IMG/VR virus record: IMGVR_UViG_3300044712_000573
Location: 1-36,021 of that record
From: a virus
DNA length: 36,021 nucleotides
Strand: one strand, 5' to 3'
Notes under the pieces: generated by a model
What the model was told of the DNA's origin: nothing
Database searches by the model: none
The model's input: the letters and a program-made list of their open reading frames with translations, nothing else
Made by a program: the position numbers and the translations under genes
Shown: positions 22,809-29,712 of the stretch, piece by piece
Layout of the letters: the number at the start of each line of letters is the position of its first letter
Numbering within the stretch: position 1 is the first letter of the stretch

Positions 22809-23420
22809 TTATTTAGAGTGTAACTCCCTCAAGCGTGCCAGTTTTTGTTGCTGAGACATCTTTGATAAGTCCTCAGTGATTGGTTTCTCATTAAAACGAG
22901 GTGCATCGTGATTGGTTGGCAATCGCTTTACACCCTTGAAAAACCCAAGCCCCTTGTACTTCTCAAAGAAACTTTTAGCTTCCTCATCAGCCCCAAATAC
23001 CGCATGGGTCTCAGGGTCAACGGAAACATTTTTGAGGGTGGTAAGCTTCAAGGCATCGTCTAAGAATTTTTCGTCCAGACCCAGCTTGAAGAGAGACTTG
23101 GTAAGAGCCTCTTTTTTCTTACTCCCTACCGTCTGCTCTTTAATGCCAGTAAGCTGGCCCTCAAGATCAGAGGCACGTTTCAGTTGCTGCTCATAAAGAG
23201 TTTTGTACTCATTCTTTTTCTCTAAGTCTTTTGTCTCAATTTCCTTGAGCTTGGTTTCAAGCTCTTTGGCAGATTTACGGTAGTTATCCAACTCACCGCG
23301 CATCTTTGAGACAAATTCCTCAGAGTACGTCTTAGTCTGAGTTTCTTTCTCTTTATTTCCCCCTTCTGACCCACTGGTATCAGAAGTGTCCCCGCTGGTG
23401 GACTGATTAGGCTTGCTCAT
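22809..23420 (-). CDS. Capsid scaffolding protein
   Basis: The product is 203 residues, starting at the ATG at 23420 with AAGGAG seven bases upstream; another ATG two codons earlier is too close to that site. It has a polar, disordered N-terminus (SGDTSDTSGSEGGNKEKE), a long coiled coil (KELETKLKEIETKDLEKKNE) and a basic helical C-terminus (QQQKLARLRELHSK) of the sort that binds the coat protein. Order directly before the capsid gene fits. No protease motif is visible, so it may leave the prohead intact. Confidence 0.85.
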   Translation of the reverse strand: MSKPNQSTSGDTSDTSGSEGGNKEKETQTKTYSEEFVSKMRGELDNYRKSAKELETKLKEIETKDLEKKNEYKTLYEQQLKRASDLEGQLTGIKEQTVGSKKKEALTKSLFKLGLDEKFLDDALKLTTLKNVSVDPETHAVFGADEEAKSFFEKYKGLGFFKGVKRLPTNHDAPRFNEKPITEDLSKMSQQQKLARLRELHSK

Positions 23421-23462
23421 TCTCATTCTCCTTGTTTTGGTATTGTTGTCAATACGGTTTTG

Positions 23463-24005
23463 TTATCGCCTTAGTTTTGACCTTACCTCTTGCTTTACGA
23501 GGTTTAGCAGGATGCGGCGCTCACCCCGCGTAAGTCTAAAAAATGGTCTGCCTTGCTCTTGGACATATTGAGCTAACTCCCTGACAGTGATGCGTTTTGA
23601 GTACCTGTGCTTGGTATCAGGGAAGTACAGCAAAACACCATAGGGCTGCAATTTTATCTGGATTGAGTCAAGCATCTGGCCAGTCAAGGTTAGGTTGGAT
23701 TTCCCCGGTGAGCCAAAATCACCAAGCTTGGGGGCACCCTTGTTGACAGTGACCTTTTTGCCTTTACGCTTTTTCTTGTAGGCAAAGTTGCCCTTTCTGA
23801 AATCAACGTACTTGTCTGAAAGGGCCTTGAGTCTTTCTTGCTGTGGGTCCTTACTCCCCATGTCACTCACACCATAACCAGACTTCACACGTCTATAAAT
23901 GATTTCCCTAAACTTGTTTCCCAGCTGTCTCAAGAAAGACTTGTCCACAATGGCAAGGATGGACTTTTGAGCTTTGAGTGTCGCCTCAGAAAAATTCTTA
24001 GCCAT
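23463..24005 (-). CDS. HK97 gp10-like neck/morphogenesis protein (copy 2)
   Basis: The product is 180 residues. It contains NLTLTGQMLDSIQIKL, a basic loop and RPFFRLTRGERR, the pattern of small gp10/virion-morphogenesis proteins in which an LTLTGxML strand is followed by a (R/G)RPFFxL motif. The protein encoded just upstream has the same two elements, so the pair looks like an old tandem duplication. Its start overlaps that gene's stop by eight bases. These proteins usually help complete the head-tail joint; here they are encoded before the scaffold, which is unusual. Confidence 0.65.
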   Translation of the reverse strand: MAKNFSEATLKAQKSILAIVDKSFLRQLGNKFREIIYRRVKSGYGVSDMGSKDPQQERLKALSDKYVDFRKGNFAYKKKRKGKKVTVNKGAPKLGDFGSPGKSNLTLTGQMLDSIQIKLQPYGVLLYFPDTKHRYSKRITVRELAQYVQEQGRPFFRLTRGERRILLNLVKQEVRSKLRR

Positions 24006-24552
24006 CTATTGTGTCCACTTGTTGCTGTACAGTCTCAAAATCAAAAAAGTCATTGTAGTCTTTGACCACTTCTTTCAAAATCTCAATCTGTGTTTCCTCA
24101 GGCACTCCAAAGAAGTCCCTACGCACCTTGGTTATGCCACCCTTTGCAGTCTTTCTCTTGATGCCATGAATGTGGCCGTGAGCCTTGGCACCTTGCTCCT
24201 CATCGGCAAAGGTGATGATAAGGCCACCCTCAACGCTCTTGGGTACCATGGCTGAAAGCATCTGCTCAGTGAGGGTCAGGTTGACATCACTCTTGTCTTT
24301 GCCATAGATGTCAAAAACCTCAGACTTGATGTAGCTCTCAGCATAGCCCTTGAAAGCTTTGCCATCCTTGTCCACGTTGTCCTCTTGGGTCCTACGCACA
24401 ATCTCATCAATCAAGCGTCTGCCAAACTCAAGCTTGACTGACCGTTGCTGCAGGATGGGTGAGAGCACCCTCTTTGCAGCACGGTCAGCATAGGCCCTAC
24501 TCAACAACTTTTGCAGGTTGACCTTAAACTCTGGTCTACTGACCTTGGCCAC
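23998..24552 (-). CDS. HK97 gp10-like neck/morphogenesis protein (copy 1)
   Basis: The product is 184 residues with a GTG start behind AGGGGTGA, overlapping the end of the portal gene by 17 bases. NLTLTEQMLSAM is followed by a strand GGLIITFAD, a histidine-rich turn (KAHGHIHG) and VRRDFFGVPEE, aligning with the family pattern of LTLTGxML and RPFFGL. It matches the downstream gene in length and motif order. A joint role at the portal-tail interface is inferred from family knowledge. Confidence 0.65.
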   Translation of the reverse strand: MAKVSRPEFKVNLQKLLSRAYADRAAKRVLSPILQQRSVKLEFGRRLIDEIVRRTQEDNVDKDGKAFKGYAESYIKSEVFDIYGKDKSDVNLTLTEQMLSAMVPKSVEGGLIITFADEEQGAKAHGHIHGIKRKTAKGGITKVRRDFFGVPEETQIEILKEVVKDYNDFFDFETVQQQVDTIDG

Positions 24553-26071
24553 CCATCACCCCTTGCTCCATCTGCTTAGTGGTCATGGGCATCTGTGTGG
24601 GTTTTCCATTTCCCTGAGTGTTGCCTTGGTTGTTGTTACTCCCCTGTGGCTGTCCATTGCCTTGGCCCTGTCCGGGCAACTGAGGGAGTGGTGGTTGTGG
24701 TACTGGCTTATTGGTCCCCAAGATTTCCTTGATGGTGGCCATTTCCTCAATAATTTGTTTCTTGAGGTCCAAAATCTCTTGCTGTGTTTTCTCTGGGTAC
24801 AACCTTCTCAAGCTCATCTCAAGCAAGGTAAGACCTGCCTCAAGCTTCAATGTCTCAACCTCAACCACCTCTTTCTCAGAGGTCTGTGGCTTGGGGTCTG
24901 AAAACTCAATGAGTGGAATGAAGGCATCAGACAAGGTTAGATCAAGGTACTCAGTGGCCAGTGCACCTGACTCTTTCCACACTGGCAGCATGACCTTGAG
25001 CACAGTAAAGAGGTCCTTCTCAGCTGCAAGAAACATTGCACGCTGGTCTTGCTTGTCCTCAGTGGTCTCAGCTTGGTCAAGCACCTTGGCCACACCACTG
25101 GCTGCATCCATGCCGTTGGCGAGTTTCAAGCTCACGTTTCCCACGCTGAGGTTTTTGGTTGTGAGCAACAAGCCCACTAGAGCCTCAACCATCGTTAGCA
25201 CTGCAGCGGTATCCACCTTTGGCTGAATGGTCTTGATGTCACTCTGGGTCCCATCTTTTGATGCAGGGATGGTGACAACTGAGTTGGGGTTGAAAGTGAG
25301 GTTTTCAGCCTGAGCACCGATGATGGCAATGACTGACCATGACTGATACTTGGCTGCAAAAGCCAAGTCCGTGAGGAGTAGACAAATTGCAATCTGCAAA
25401 AAGTAAAGGTCATCATCCTGCACGGGCATCAACTCAATGCCCTCTTTCACATAAACAATAGGGATGACACCGTAGGGTTGAGGATACTCCTCAATGATCT
25501 TGCCGTAACCGTCCATCAGAAAGTGTCTCTCTTTGGACCACACAACATGCCTGTGGTCTACACGGTCACCACCCATGCTGAGATGCTTGATGGTGTGAGT
25601 TGGTGTCTCTGGGTCAATACTACTCTCAGAGTATTGGGTGAAGGTGTGAGAGGGCAAAGTCCTGAGACTTGGCTTTCCATCGTCACTCACATACGGCTCA
25701 AGGGCTGCACACTTTGAGAGTTTTACAAAGCGGTTGAGCAGCTTCATTTTGGTGTTGATGTCCATGACAGTGACGAGTGAGTCCACCGTTTCCATGTCAG
25801 TTTCAGCATCATCAACTGGCTTTCTTGCAGGTGGGTTTTTGTAGACCGCACCAAGCTTGTTGACCACTTTCTGCATGATGTTGATTGGGATGATGCGCTT
25901 GAGTAGCTCTTTGATTGTCTCAGGCTTTTTAAATTCCTTGAGAATGGCTGCACGGATTGTCTCACGCACTTGGCCGTTATAAATCAAGTACAACTCTTTA
26001 TCTCTATTCAGCCGCTCTGTGTTTCTTGCAGAGTAAATGTACTTGGCTAAGGACGTTGATGAGACCCCCAT
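24536..26071 (-). CDS. Portal protein
   Basis: The product is 511 residues with a GGGGG tract five bases before the ATG. It has a typical portal layout: an N-terminal helical region (LAKYIYSARNTERLNRDKEL), a central beta wing (around HFLMDGYGKIIEEYPQPYGV followed by IPIVYV), a helical stem (DLYFLQIAICLLLTDLAFAA) and a long C-terminal helix (LLEMSLRRLYPEKTQQEI). It ends in a disordered Q/G/N/P-rich tail of about 60 residues (QGQGNGQPQGSNNNQG). It sits directly after the terminase gene. The tail is longer and more repetitive than usual. Confidence 0.9.
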   Translation of the reverse strand: MGVSSTSLAKYIYSARNTERLNRDKELYLIYNGQVRETIRAAILKEFKKPETIKELLKRIIPINIMQKVVNKLGAVYKNPPARKPVDDAETDMETVDSLVTVMDINTKMKLLNRFVKLSKCAALEPYVSDDGKPSLRTLPSHTFTQYSESSIDPETPTHTIKHLSMGGDRVDHRHVVWSKERHFLMDGYGKIIEEYPQPYGVIPIVYVKEGIELMPVQDDDLYFLQIAICLLLTDLAFAAKYQSWSVIAIIGAQAENLTFNPNSVVTIPASKDGTQSDIKTIQPKVDTAAVLTMVEALVGLLLTTKNLSVGNVSLKLANGMDAASGVAKVLDQAETTEDKQDQRAMFLAAEKDLFTVLKVMLPVWKESGALATEYLDLTLSDAFIPLIEFSDPKPQTSEKEVVEVETLKLEAGLTLLEMSLRRLYPEKTQQEILDLKKQIIEEMATIKEILGTNKPVPQPPLPQLPGQGQGNGQPQGSNNNQGNTQGNGKPTQMPMTTKQMEQGVMGGQGQ

Positions 26072-26084
26072 TTATACCCCCTAT

Positions 26085-27380
26085 TTAATCAATCGTGACT
26101 TGAGCATTGGGATTAATCACCGGAAACTCATAGTCACACATGTCTTTAAGGCCATCCAACCAGTGTGTCTTTTTCGGGTCAGACTTATCTAACTCAAAGA
26201 TTTCCTCTTTGATTTTAACCCTCTCAAGATCGGTCAGCAATTCTTTTGTCTCATGAGGATTAATCAGGATGTGTCCCTTGTCAAAGAGGTTATTCATGGC
26301 ATTGAGACAATCTTTGACGGACGTGATTTTTTTCTTGTACCTGATGTCTGGAAAGCCCCCTTCCTCAAGTATCTGGATGTCAGAGAGGTGACTCTTGGTT
26401 GACCGGGACTTGCCAGCCGGGTCAGGGTAAATAGCTACTGGTTTCAAGGCACGCCACCTGCCCGTGTCATCTCTCTCAGCCAACCCCAACTCGTGCAGGT
26501 TTTCCCACAACACAGTGCAAAACTGAGCCGTGGTAGCATTGTCACGGATGCATATGGACCTACGGGCATACATTCTGAAAGGCATACCCACGGGGGGTAT
26601 ATACCAGATGGTAGCTGCAAGCGGTGACACGTTGAAATCGAGGGACACCCAGACTTGAACCGGGTCAAAAACCATCACCTGTGATGCGTGCTTGGCTCTG
26701 CTAAAGGACCACGCGGCTGGCCTTCCATTAAAGAGCACCATCTCACCATCGCGGTAAGCCTTGAGCCGTTGAGCATCATAGGTCTCCTCAAGAGTCTGTA
26801 GGTACCATGGACCGTTGTGGGTATTCTCATCAGTCCGTATAAACATCATCTCAAGGTCAGCGTGCTTTTTCTCAAAAAACTCCTCATTGACCCACACCAA
26901 GTCCTCAGGTGTGCCACTCATGGCAACTTGAGGCATCTTGGCCGCTGCCACTCGAATACGAGACATAAACTCAGCGTAAGCCAGATAGGTGCATAGCGTG
27001 ACCTCATTGACTACACCCCAACCAAGGTTGGCACCCGCGATGCTCTCACCATCATCCTCTGAGTGGTACACATAAATCTTGTTGTCAGTCAGTGGGAAGT
27101 AAAACTCATAGTCACTCTTGTTGAAGGTCACAGGCAAGTTGTTGGCTTTGGCTACCTTTTGAAATGTGGGGTATACGTCACGTCTAAACATCTTGAGAGT
27201 GGGGCAAAGCATACCACCATCAATGCCAGTGTTGACCCCTGCAAGTTGAATGGCCTTGTTGACCAGTGAGAAAGTCTTGCCTGAGCCTTTACCCCCCAGC
27301 ATGAGCACCTTGAATGCTGATGAGGTGTGAAACCGCTCTTGTGTTGGTGATGGGTCATACTTGATGAGGACTCTGGCCAT
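26085..27380 (-). CDS. terL: Terminase large subunit
   Basis: The product is 431 residues. The ATPase domain has GGKGSGKT (Walker A, 29-36), a Walker B-like WGVVNEV (121-127) with the catalytic glutamate, and SGTPED (motif III, 155-160). The nuclease domain has SLDFNVSP (first metal Asp, 248), YPDPAGK (second, 320) and a late Asp in MCDYE near 416. The motor pumps DNA into the prohead and cuts it. GAGG six bases ahead of the ATG sets the start; the gene begins inside the preceding small gene. The circularly permuted assembly would fit headful cutting, but cohesive ends cannot be excluded. Confidence 0.95.
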   Translation of the reverse strand: MARVLIKYDPSPTQERFHTSSAFKVLMLGGKGSGKTFSLVNKAIQLAGVNTGIDGGMLCPTLKMFRRDVYPTFQKVAKANNLPVTFNKSDYEFYFPLTDNKIYVYHSEDDGESIAGANLGWGVVNEVTLCTYLAYAEFMSRIRVAAAKMPQVAMSGTPEDLVWVNEEFFEKKHADLEMMFIRTDENTHNGPWYLQTLEETYDAQRLKAYRDGEMVLFNGRPAAWSFSRAKHASQVMVFDPVQVWVSLDFNVSPLAATIWYIPPVGMPFRMYARRSICIRDNATTAQFCTVLWENLHELGLAERDDTGRWRALKPVAIYPDPAGKSRSTKSHLSDIQILEEGGFPDIRYKKKITSVKDCLNAMNNLFDKGHILINPHETKELLTDLERVKIKEEIFELDKSDPKKTHWLDGLKDMCDYEFPVINPNAQVTID

Positions 27381-27576
27381 CAGTTACCTCATGTATGATG
27401 TCAAGCTCATGACTTGCCAGATGCTCACCTTCCTTAAACCACTTGGTGAGCACCAGTACACCTCTCTTGGGGTCCATGACTGCACCATCCCACAGCCACT
27501 GCATACCGTAGGCCCTAAGCCTCACGATGGTGGCAGTCATTCCACACGCTGTGATGTAGTTACCCCGTTGCAACAT
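27355..27576 (-). CDS. Hypothetical small protein before the large terminase
   Basis: The product is 73 residues from an ATG that follows GTAGGGGGTAGTC, a strong G5 site. It overlaps the large terminase start by 26 bases. The sequence (YITACGMTATIVRLRAYGMQ, then PKRGVLVLTKWFKEGEHL) suggests a compact beta protein. No family is recognised. Its place in the packaging module suggests a morphogenesis or regulatory role. Confidence 0.55.
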   Translation of the reverse strand: MLQRGNYITACGMTATIVRLRAYGMQWLWDGAVMDPKRGVLVLTKWFKEGEHLASHELDIIHEVTDGQSPHQV

Positions 27577-27578
27577 GA

Positions 27579-27701
27579 CTACCCCCTACGGATGAGCAGA
27601 GCACCACCCGGTGACCTACCAAAGCCGGGGGTGACAATTGGTTTTTGTTTCCACCCATCTTTTTTCTTTGGTCTCTTGGTGGACTTTTTCTTTTTACTCA
27701 T
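27579..27701 (-). CDS. Very basic 40-residue protein
   Basis: This short frame starts at an ATG overlapping the preceding stop (ATGA). The first 20 residues are almost all lysine, arginine and proline (MSKKKKSTKRPKKKDGWKQK), followed by a glycine-rich tail with PGFGRSPGGALLIRRG. Nucleic-acid or DNA-end contact in packaging is possible. Tight coupling on both sides (a 4-base overlap before it, two bases after it) is the main evidence that it is real. Confidence 0.6.
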   Translation of the reverse strand: MSKKKKSTKRPKKKDGWKQKPIVTPGFGRSPGGALLIRRG

Positions 27702-27772
27702 GGCTTGTGAAACACCAAGATGAGTGCAAGGCCAACAATGATGCTGAGCCACCCCGCTGTCTCAGCACTCAT
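27698..27772 (-). CDS. 24-residue single-span membrane peptide
   Basis: MSAETAGWLSIIVGLALILV plus four residues is nearly all one transmembrane helix. Its ATG overlaps the small-terminase stop and its stop overlaps the next ATG, both as ATGA, so it is likely translated. A function in the packaging module is not obvious; a membrane-tethering or regulatory peptide is conceivable. Confidence 0.5.
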   Translation of the reverse strand: MSAETAGWLSIIVGLALILVFHKP

Positions 27773-28206
27773 TTTGTCTCTTTCTTTTTTGGCCGGATAA
27801 ACTCATAGGCTGTCATGTCTGTCTCAACATCCTCAGTGGGTCCTACTGCAATACGGTCACCCCAGTTGAAACGATTTTTCATGTTGAACACCCACACCGT
27901 TGCATTGAAGTCTTTGCCACGGTTTTGACCTTTGATGCCTTTGCCTTCCCAAAATATTCTATTGGCAGCAAAGCCATCCTTTTTGGCCTTTAAAAAGTCT
28001 GGCTGGTCTTTGGTCCACCTATATATCTGGTCAGCACAGGTACCTATGTGACCTGCAAAAGCCTCAAAACTATACCCCTGACCCATGAAATCAATGAGCA
28101 TCTGGCAATATTCCGGCTTGTAGAGTGTGGGTCTACCAAACTTTGATTTTTGCCAAGCGGGGTAAGTTGACTTACTCCCTACTTTTTTCTTTGGCTTACT
28201 CCCCAT
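27769..28206 (-). CDS. terS: Terminase small subunit
   Basis: The product is 145 residues. The core KFGRPTLYKPEYCQMLIDFM, then GYSFEAFAGHIG and IYRWTKDQPDFLKA, is the helix-turn-helix DNA-binding region of a small-terminase family, and NATVWVFNMKNRFNW is its usual C-terminal signature. A basic N-terminal tail (MGSKPKKKVGSKS) adds DNA affinity. A G6 tract lies just ahead of the ATG, whose first codons contain the repeated octamer GGGGAGTA. It recognises the genome and recruits the large subunit. Confidence 0.9.
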   Translation of the reverse strand: MGSKPKKKVGSKSTYPAWQKSKFGRPTLYKPEYCQMLIDFMGQGYSFEAFAGHIGTCADQIYRWTKDQPDFLKAKKDGFAANRIFWEGKGIKGQNRGKDFNATVWVFNMKNRFNWGDRIAVGPTEDVETDMTAYEFIRPKKKETK

Positions 28207-28215
28207 GTGCCCCCC

Positions 28216-29208
28216 TTAAAGGCTTTCAAGAATTTCCAACCGCTTTGTATTCCACTTATCCAAGGTGAAATCACTCATCACCTTGTCATAGCCAAGCTTG
28301 GCCAATGCCTTGTGGTTCCCAATGGCGTAGTCCAGAGCCTCAGTAAATGTCTTGTGGTCCCCGTGCTCATTATACAGCACACACGGTATATCCGTAAATT
28401 CCTGCATTGTGGGTGCCACTACAGCGTGACCAGTCATGGCAAGCTCAATAAAGGCTATGTTGCTCTTGCACTCATTAAAGATGTTGGGGAGTAGGGGCAC
28501 AATGCCAGCCTTTCCACCACTTTTAAACAAGGCATCATAAAATTGAAAAATAGGTGCTTTGAAATACCGGAAACGATTGGGTAGGAAATCGGTGATAAAG
28601 TACGGGTTATAGCCAAAGATGTTGAGGTGGTATTCCTTGTGTCTCAGCATCCAGTTTAGGATTGGATCACGCACGCTTTCCATATCCCTGTGATGAGAGT
28701 CAAGACCACGCCACGTCACCGAGTCCTCACGCGGTACCTGAGGACCCCGATGAGTCCACCACCTTGGGTCAATGGCGTTTCTTATGACCGTTGCTTTCTT
28801 TCCAGTCTCTTTCTGGATGACACCAGCCAAGGCTTGAGTTGAGACCGTGACCACATCACTCATCTGCAGACACGCACGCACACTTTTTTGAAATGCGGGT
28901 GACATCACTGAGGTAAAAACCTTGTTGTCAGATTGGATGTGAAAAAAGTCATCATCAAAGTCAGACCACACCTTGATGCCAAAGCCCTTGAGCCTTGAGA
29001 TGACATCAGCCATGGCTGGCTCAGCTGGACGTTGGACAAAGGCCACATCCACGTTAGAGAATTTTTCCCAGAGCACACAGTCTTGGACGGTGCGGTACTC
29101 TACTCTAATGTGTGGATGGTTTCTCTCAATGTGGCCCCATGGACCCACAGCACGGTACAGACTGGTAGCGTCACCAGCCTGTGGTGCTACCACGGCTAAA
29201 GTTTTCAA
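28216..29208 (-). CDS. GT4-like glycosyltransferase
   Basis: The product is 330 residues with a TTG start seven bases after a GGGGG tract. The N-terminus (MKTLAVVAPQAGDATSLYRA) is a Rossmann strand with a sugar-acceptor loop, DVVTVSTQAL resembles the inter-domain region of GT-B enzymes, and PNIFNECKSNIAFIEL followed by AMTGHAVVAP matches the donor-binding EX7E-like region of family 4 transferases. It is the first gene of the late arm. Phage enzymes of this type modify phage DNA, virion proteins or host surface glycans; no base-modifying pathway is seen here, so the target is open. Confidence 0.8.
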   Translation of the reverse strand: MKTLAVVAPQAGDATSLYRAVGPWGHIERNHPHIRVEYRTVQDCVLWEKFSNVDVAFVQRPAEPAMADVISRLKGFGIKVWSDFDDDFFHIQSDNKVFTSVMSPAFQKSVRACLQMSDVVTVSTQALAGVIQKETGKKATVIRNAIDPRWWTHRGPQVPREDSVTWRGLDSHHRDMESVRDPILNWMLRHKEYHLNIFGYNPYFITDFLPNRFRYFKAPIFQFYDALFKSGGKAGIVPLLPNIFNECKSNIAFIELAMTGHAVVAPTMQEFTDIPCVLYNEHGDHKTFTEALDYAIGNHKALAKLGYDKVMSDFTLDKWNTKRLEILESL

Positions 29209-29372
29209 AGCTGCCCCCTTGGTTGAGCACCAAGGTACCTGTCAAAATTATGACGGTCAACTACGCTCAGCAATTCCTTTAAAAATGTGATTGACGGTTG
29301 GCATGGCTGTCTGGCAGGGTATTGGGTTACATGCGATTAGAGGAAATGGCCAAAACCTGTTTTGCACACTTA

Positions 29373-29400
29373 GGTGGTGAGTCTACCAAGGCTCACCACC
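29373..29400. other. 9-bp inverted repeat in the late leader
   Basis: GGTGGTGAG (29373-29381) and CTCACCACC (29392-29400) pair perfectly with a 10-base loop. Neither strand has a T-tract. It would lie in the 5' leader of the late mRNA if the promoter at 29446-29475 is right. Confidence 0.5.
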
Positions 29401-29445
29401 AACCCTATTGTCAGGGTAAAGTGGTCAACCGGAAATACCTCAATA

Positions 29446-29475
29446 AATGTATCAACTACTTTTTGAGTTTATCAA
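29446..29475 (-). promoter_or_regulatory. Predicted promoter of the late arm
   Basis: Read on the minus strand, TTGATA (29475-29470) is followed after 18 bases by TACATT (29451-29446), 5/6 and 4/6 matches to sigma-70 elements. Two of the TCAAC repeats overlap it, so a bound regulator could control it. It would leave a leader of about 230 bases before the glycosyltransferase. Confidence 0.35.
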
Positions 29476-29551
29476 CCATTTCATTTAGTTGCATCACTTG
29501 GTGCCACTCAACTTACTTAACGCTTAACGCTTTTGATTTTTGCGTACCCCA

Positions 29552-29578
29552 CTCACTCAGTGGTGAGTGAGATTTTTT
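29552..29578 (+). terminator. Intrinsic terminator or attenuator upstream of the early arm
   Basis: CTCACTCA (29552-29559), loop GTGG, TGAGTGAG (29564-29571), then ATTTTTT (29572-29578) is a compact rightward terminator. No plus-strand gene precedes it, so it must end a short non-coding transcript from this region or attenuate the early mRNA. Confidence 0.7.
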
Positions 29579-29604
29579 AAAACAGTACGGTTCAATTGTT
29601 TTAA
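29577..29604. promoter_or_regulatory. Inverted TTAAAAC repeat before the early arm
   Basis: TTAAAAC (29577-29583) and GTTTTAA (29598-29604) are 14 bases apart and flank the AT-rich block where the early promoter should lie; a possible -10, TAAGAT, is at 29613-29618 without a convincing -35. An operator or origin-unwinding role is possible. Confidence 0.35.
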
Positions 29605-29712
29605 GTAAATAGTAAGATATGCAAGTGGCGTGCCAAGGGGGTGTTTCTCAGAAAAAATAGTTCTGTCCGGGGTCAATGGGTGTGTGCAACGTAAAACAGG
29701 GGGTTTCCTTCC

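Larger units (their letters stand above)
29209..29712. promoter_or_regulatory. Divergent control region and candidate replication origin
   Basis: This 504-base gap is the only long non-coding stretch. It lies between the leftward late and rightward early arms. TCAAC occurs five times (29257, 29425, 29452, 29472, 29508), twice as (T/G)ATCAAC, and TTAACGC is repeated in tandem near 29517-29530. An AT-rich block spans about 29573-29625. It also holds two hairpins, a terminator and an inverted TTAAAAC repeat, listed separately. The layout is what one expects of an origin and bidirectional promoter region, but no firm DnaA box is present. Confidence 0.55.

Noticed and set aside
27361-27723. 120-residue plus-strand ORF over the start of the large terminase
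   Set aside because: Antisense to three coupled minus-strand genes.
29470-29478. DnaA box at TTATCAACC
   Set aside because: Two mismatches to TTATCCACA and no second good copy; noted only as part of the repeat cluster.
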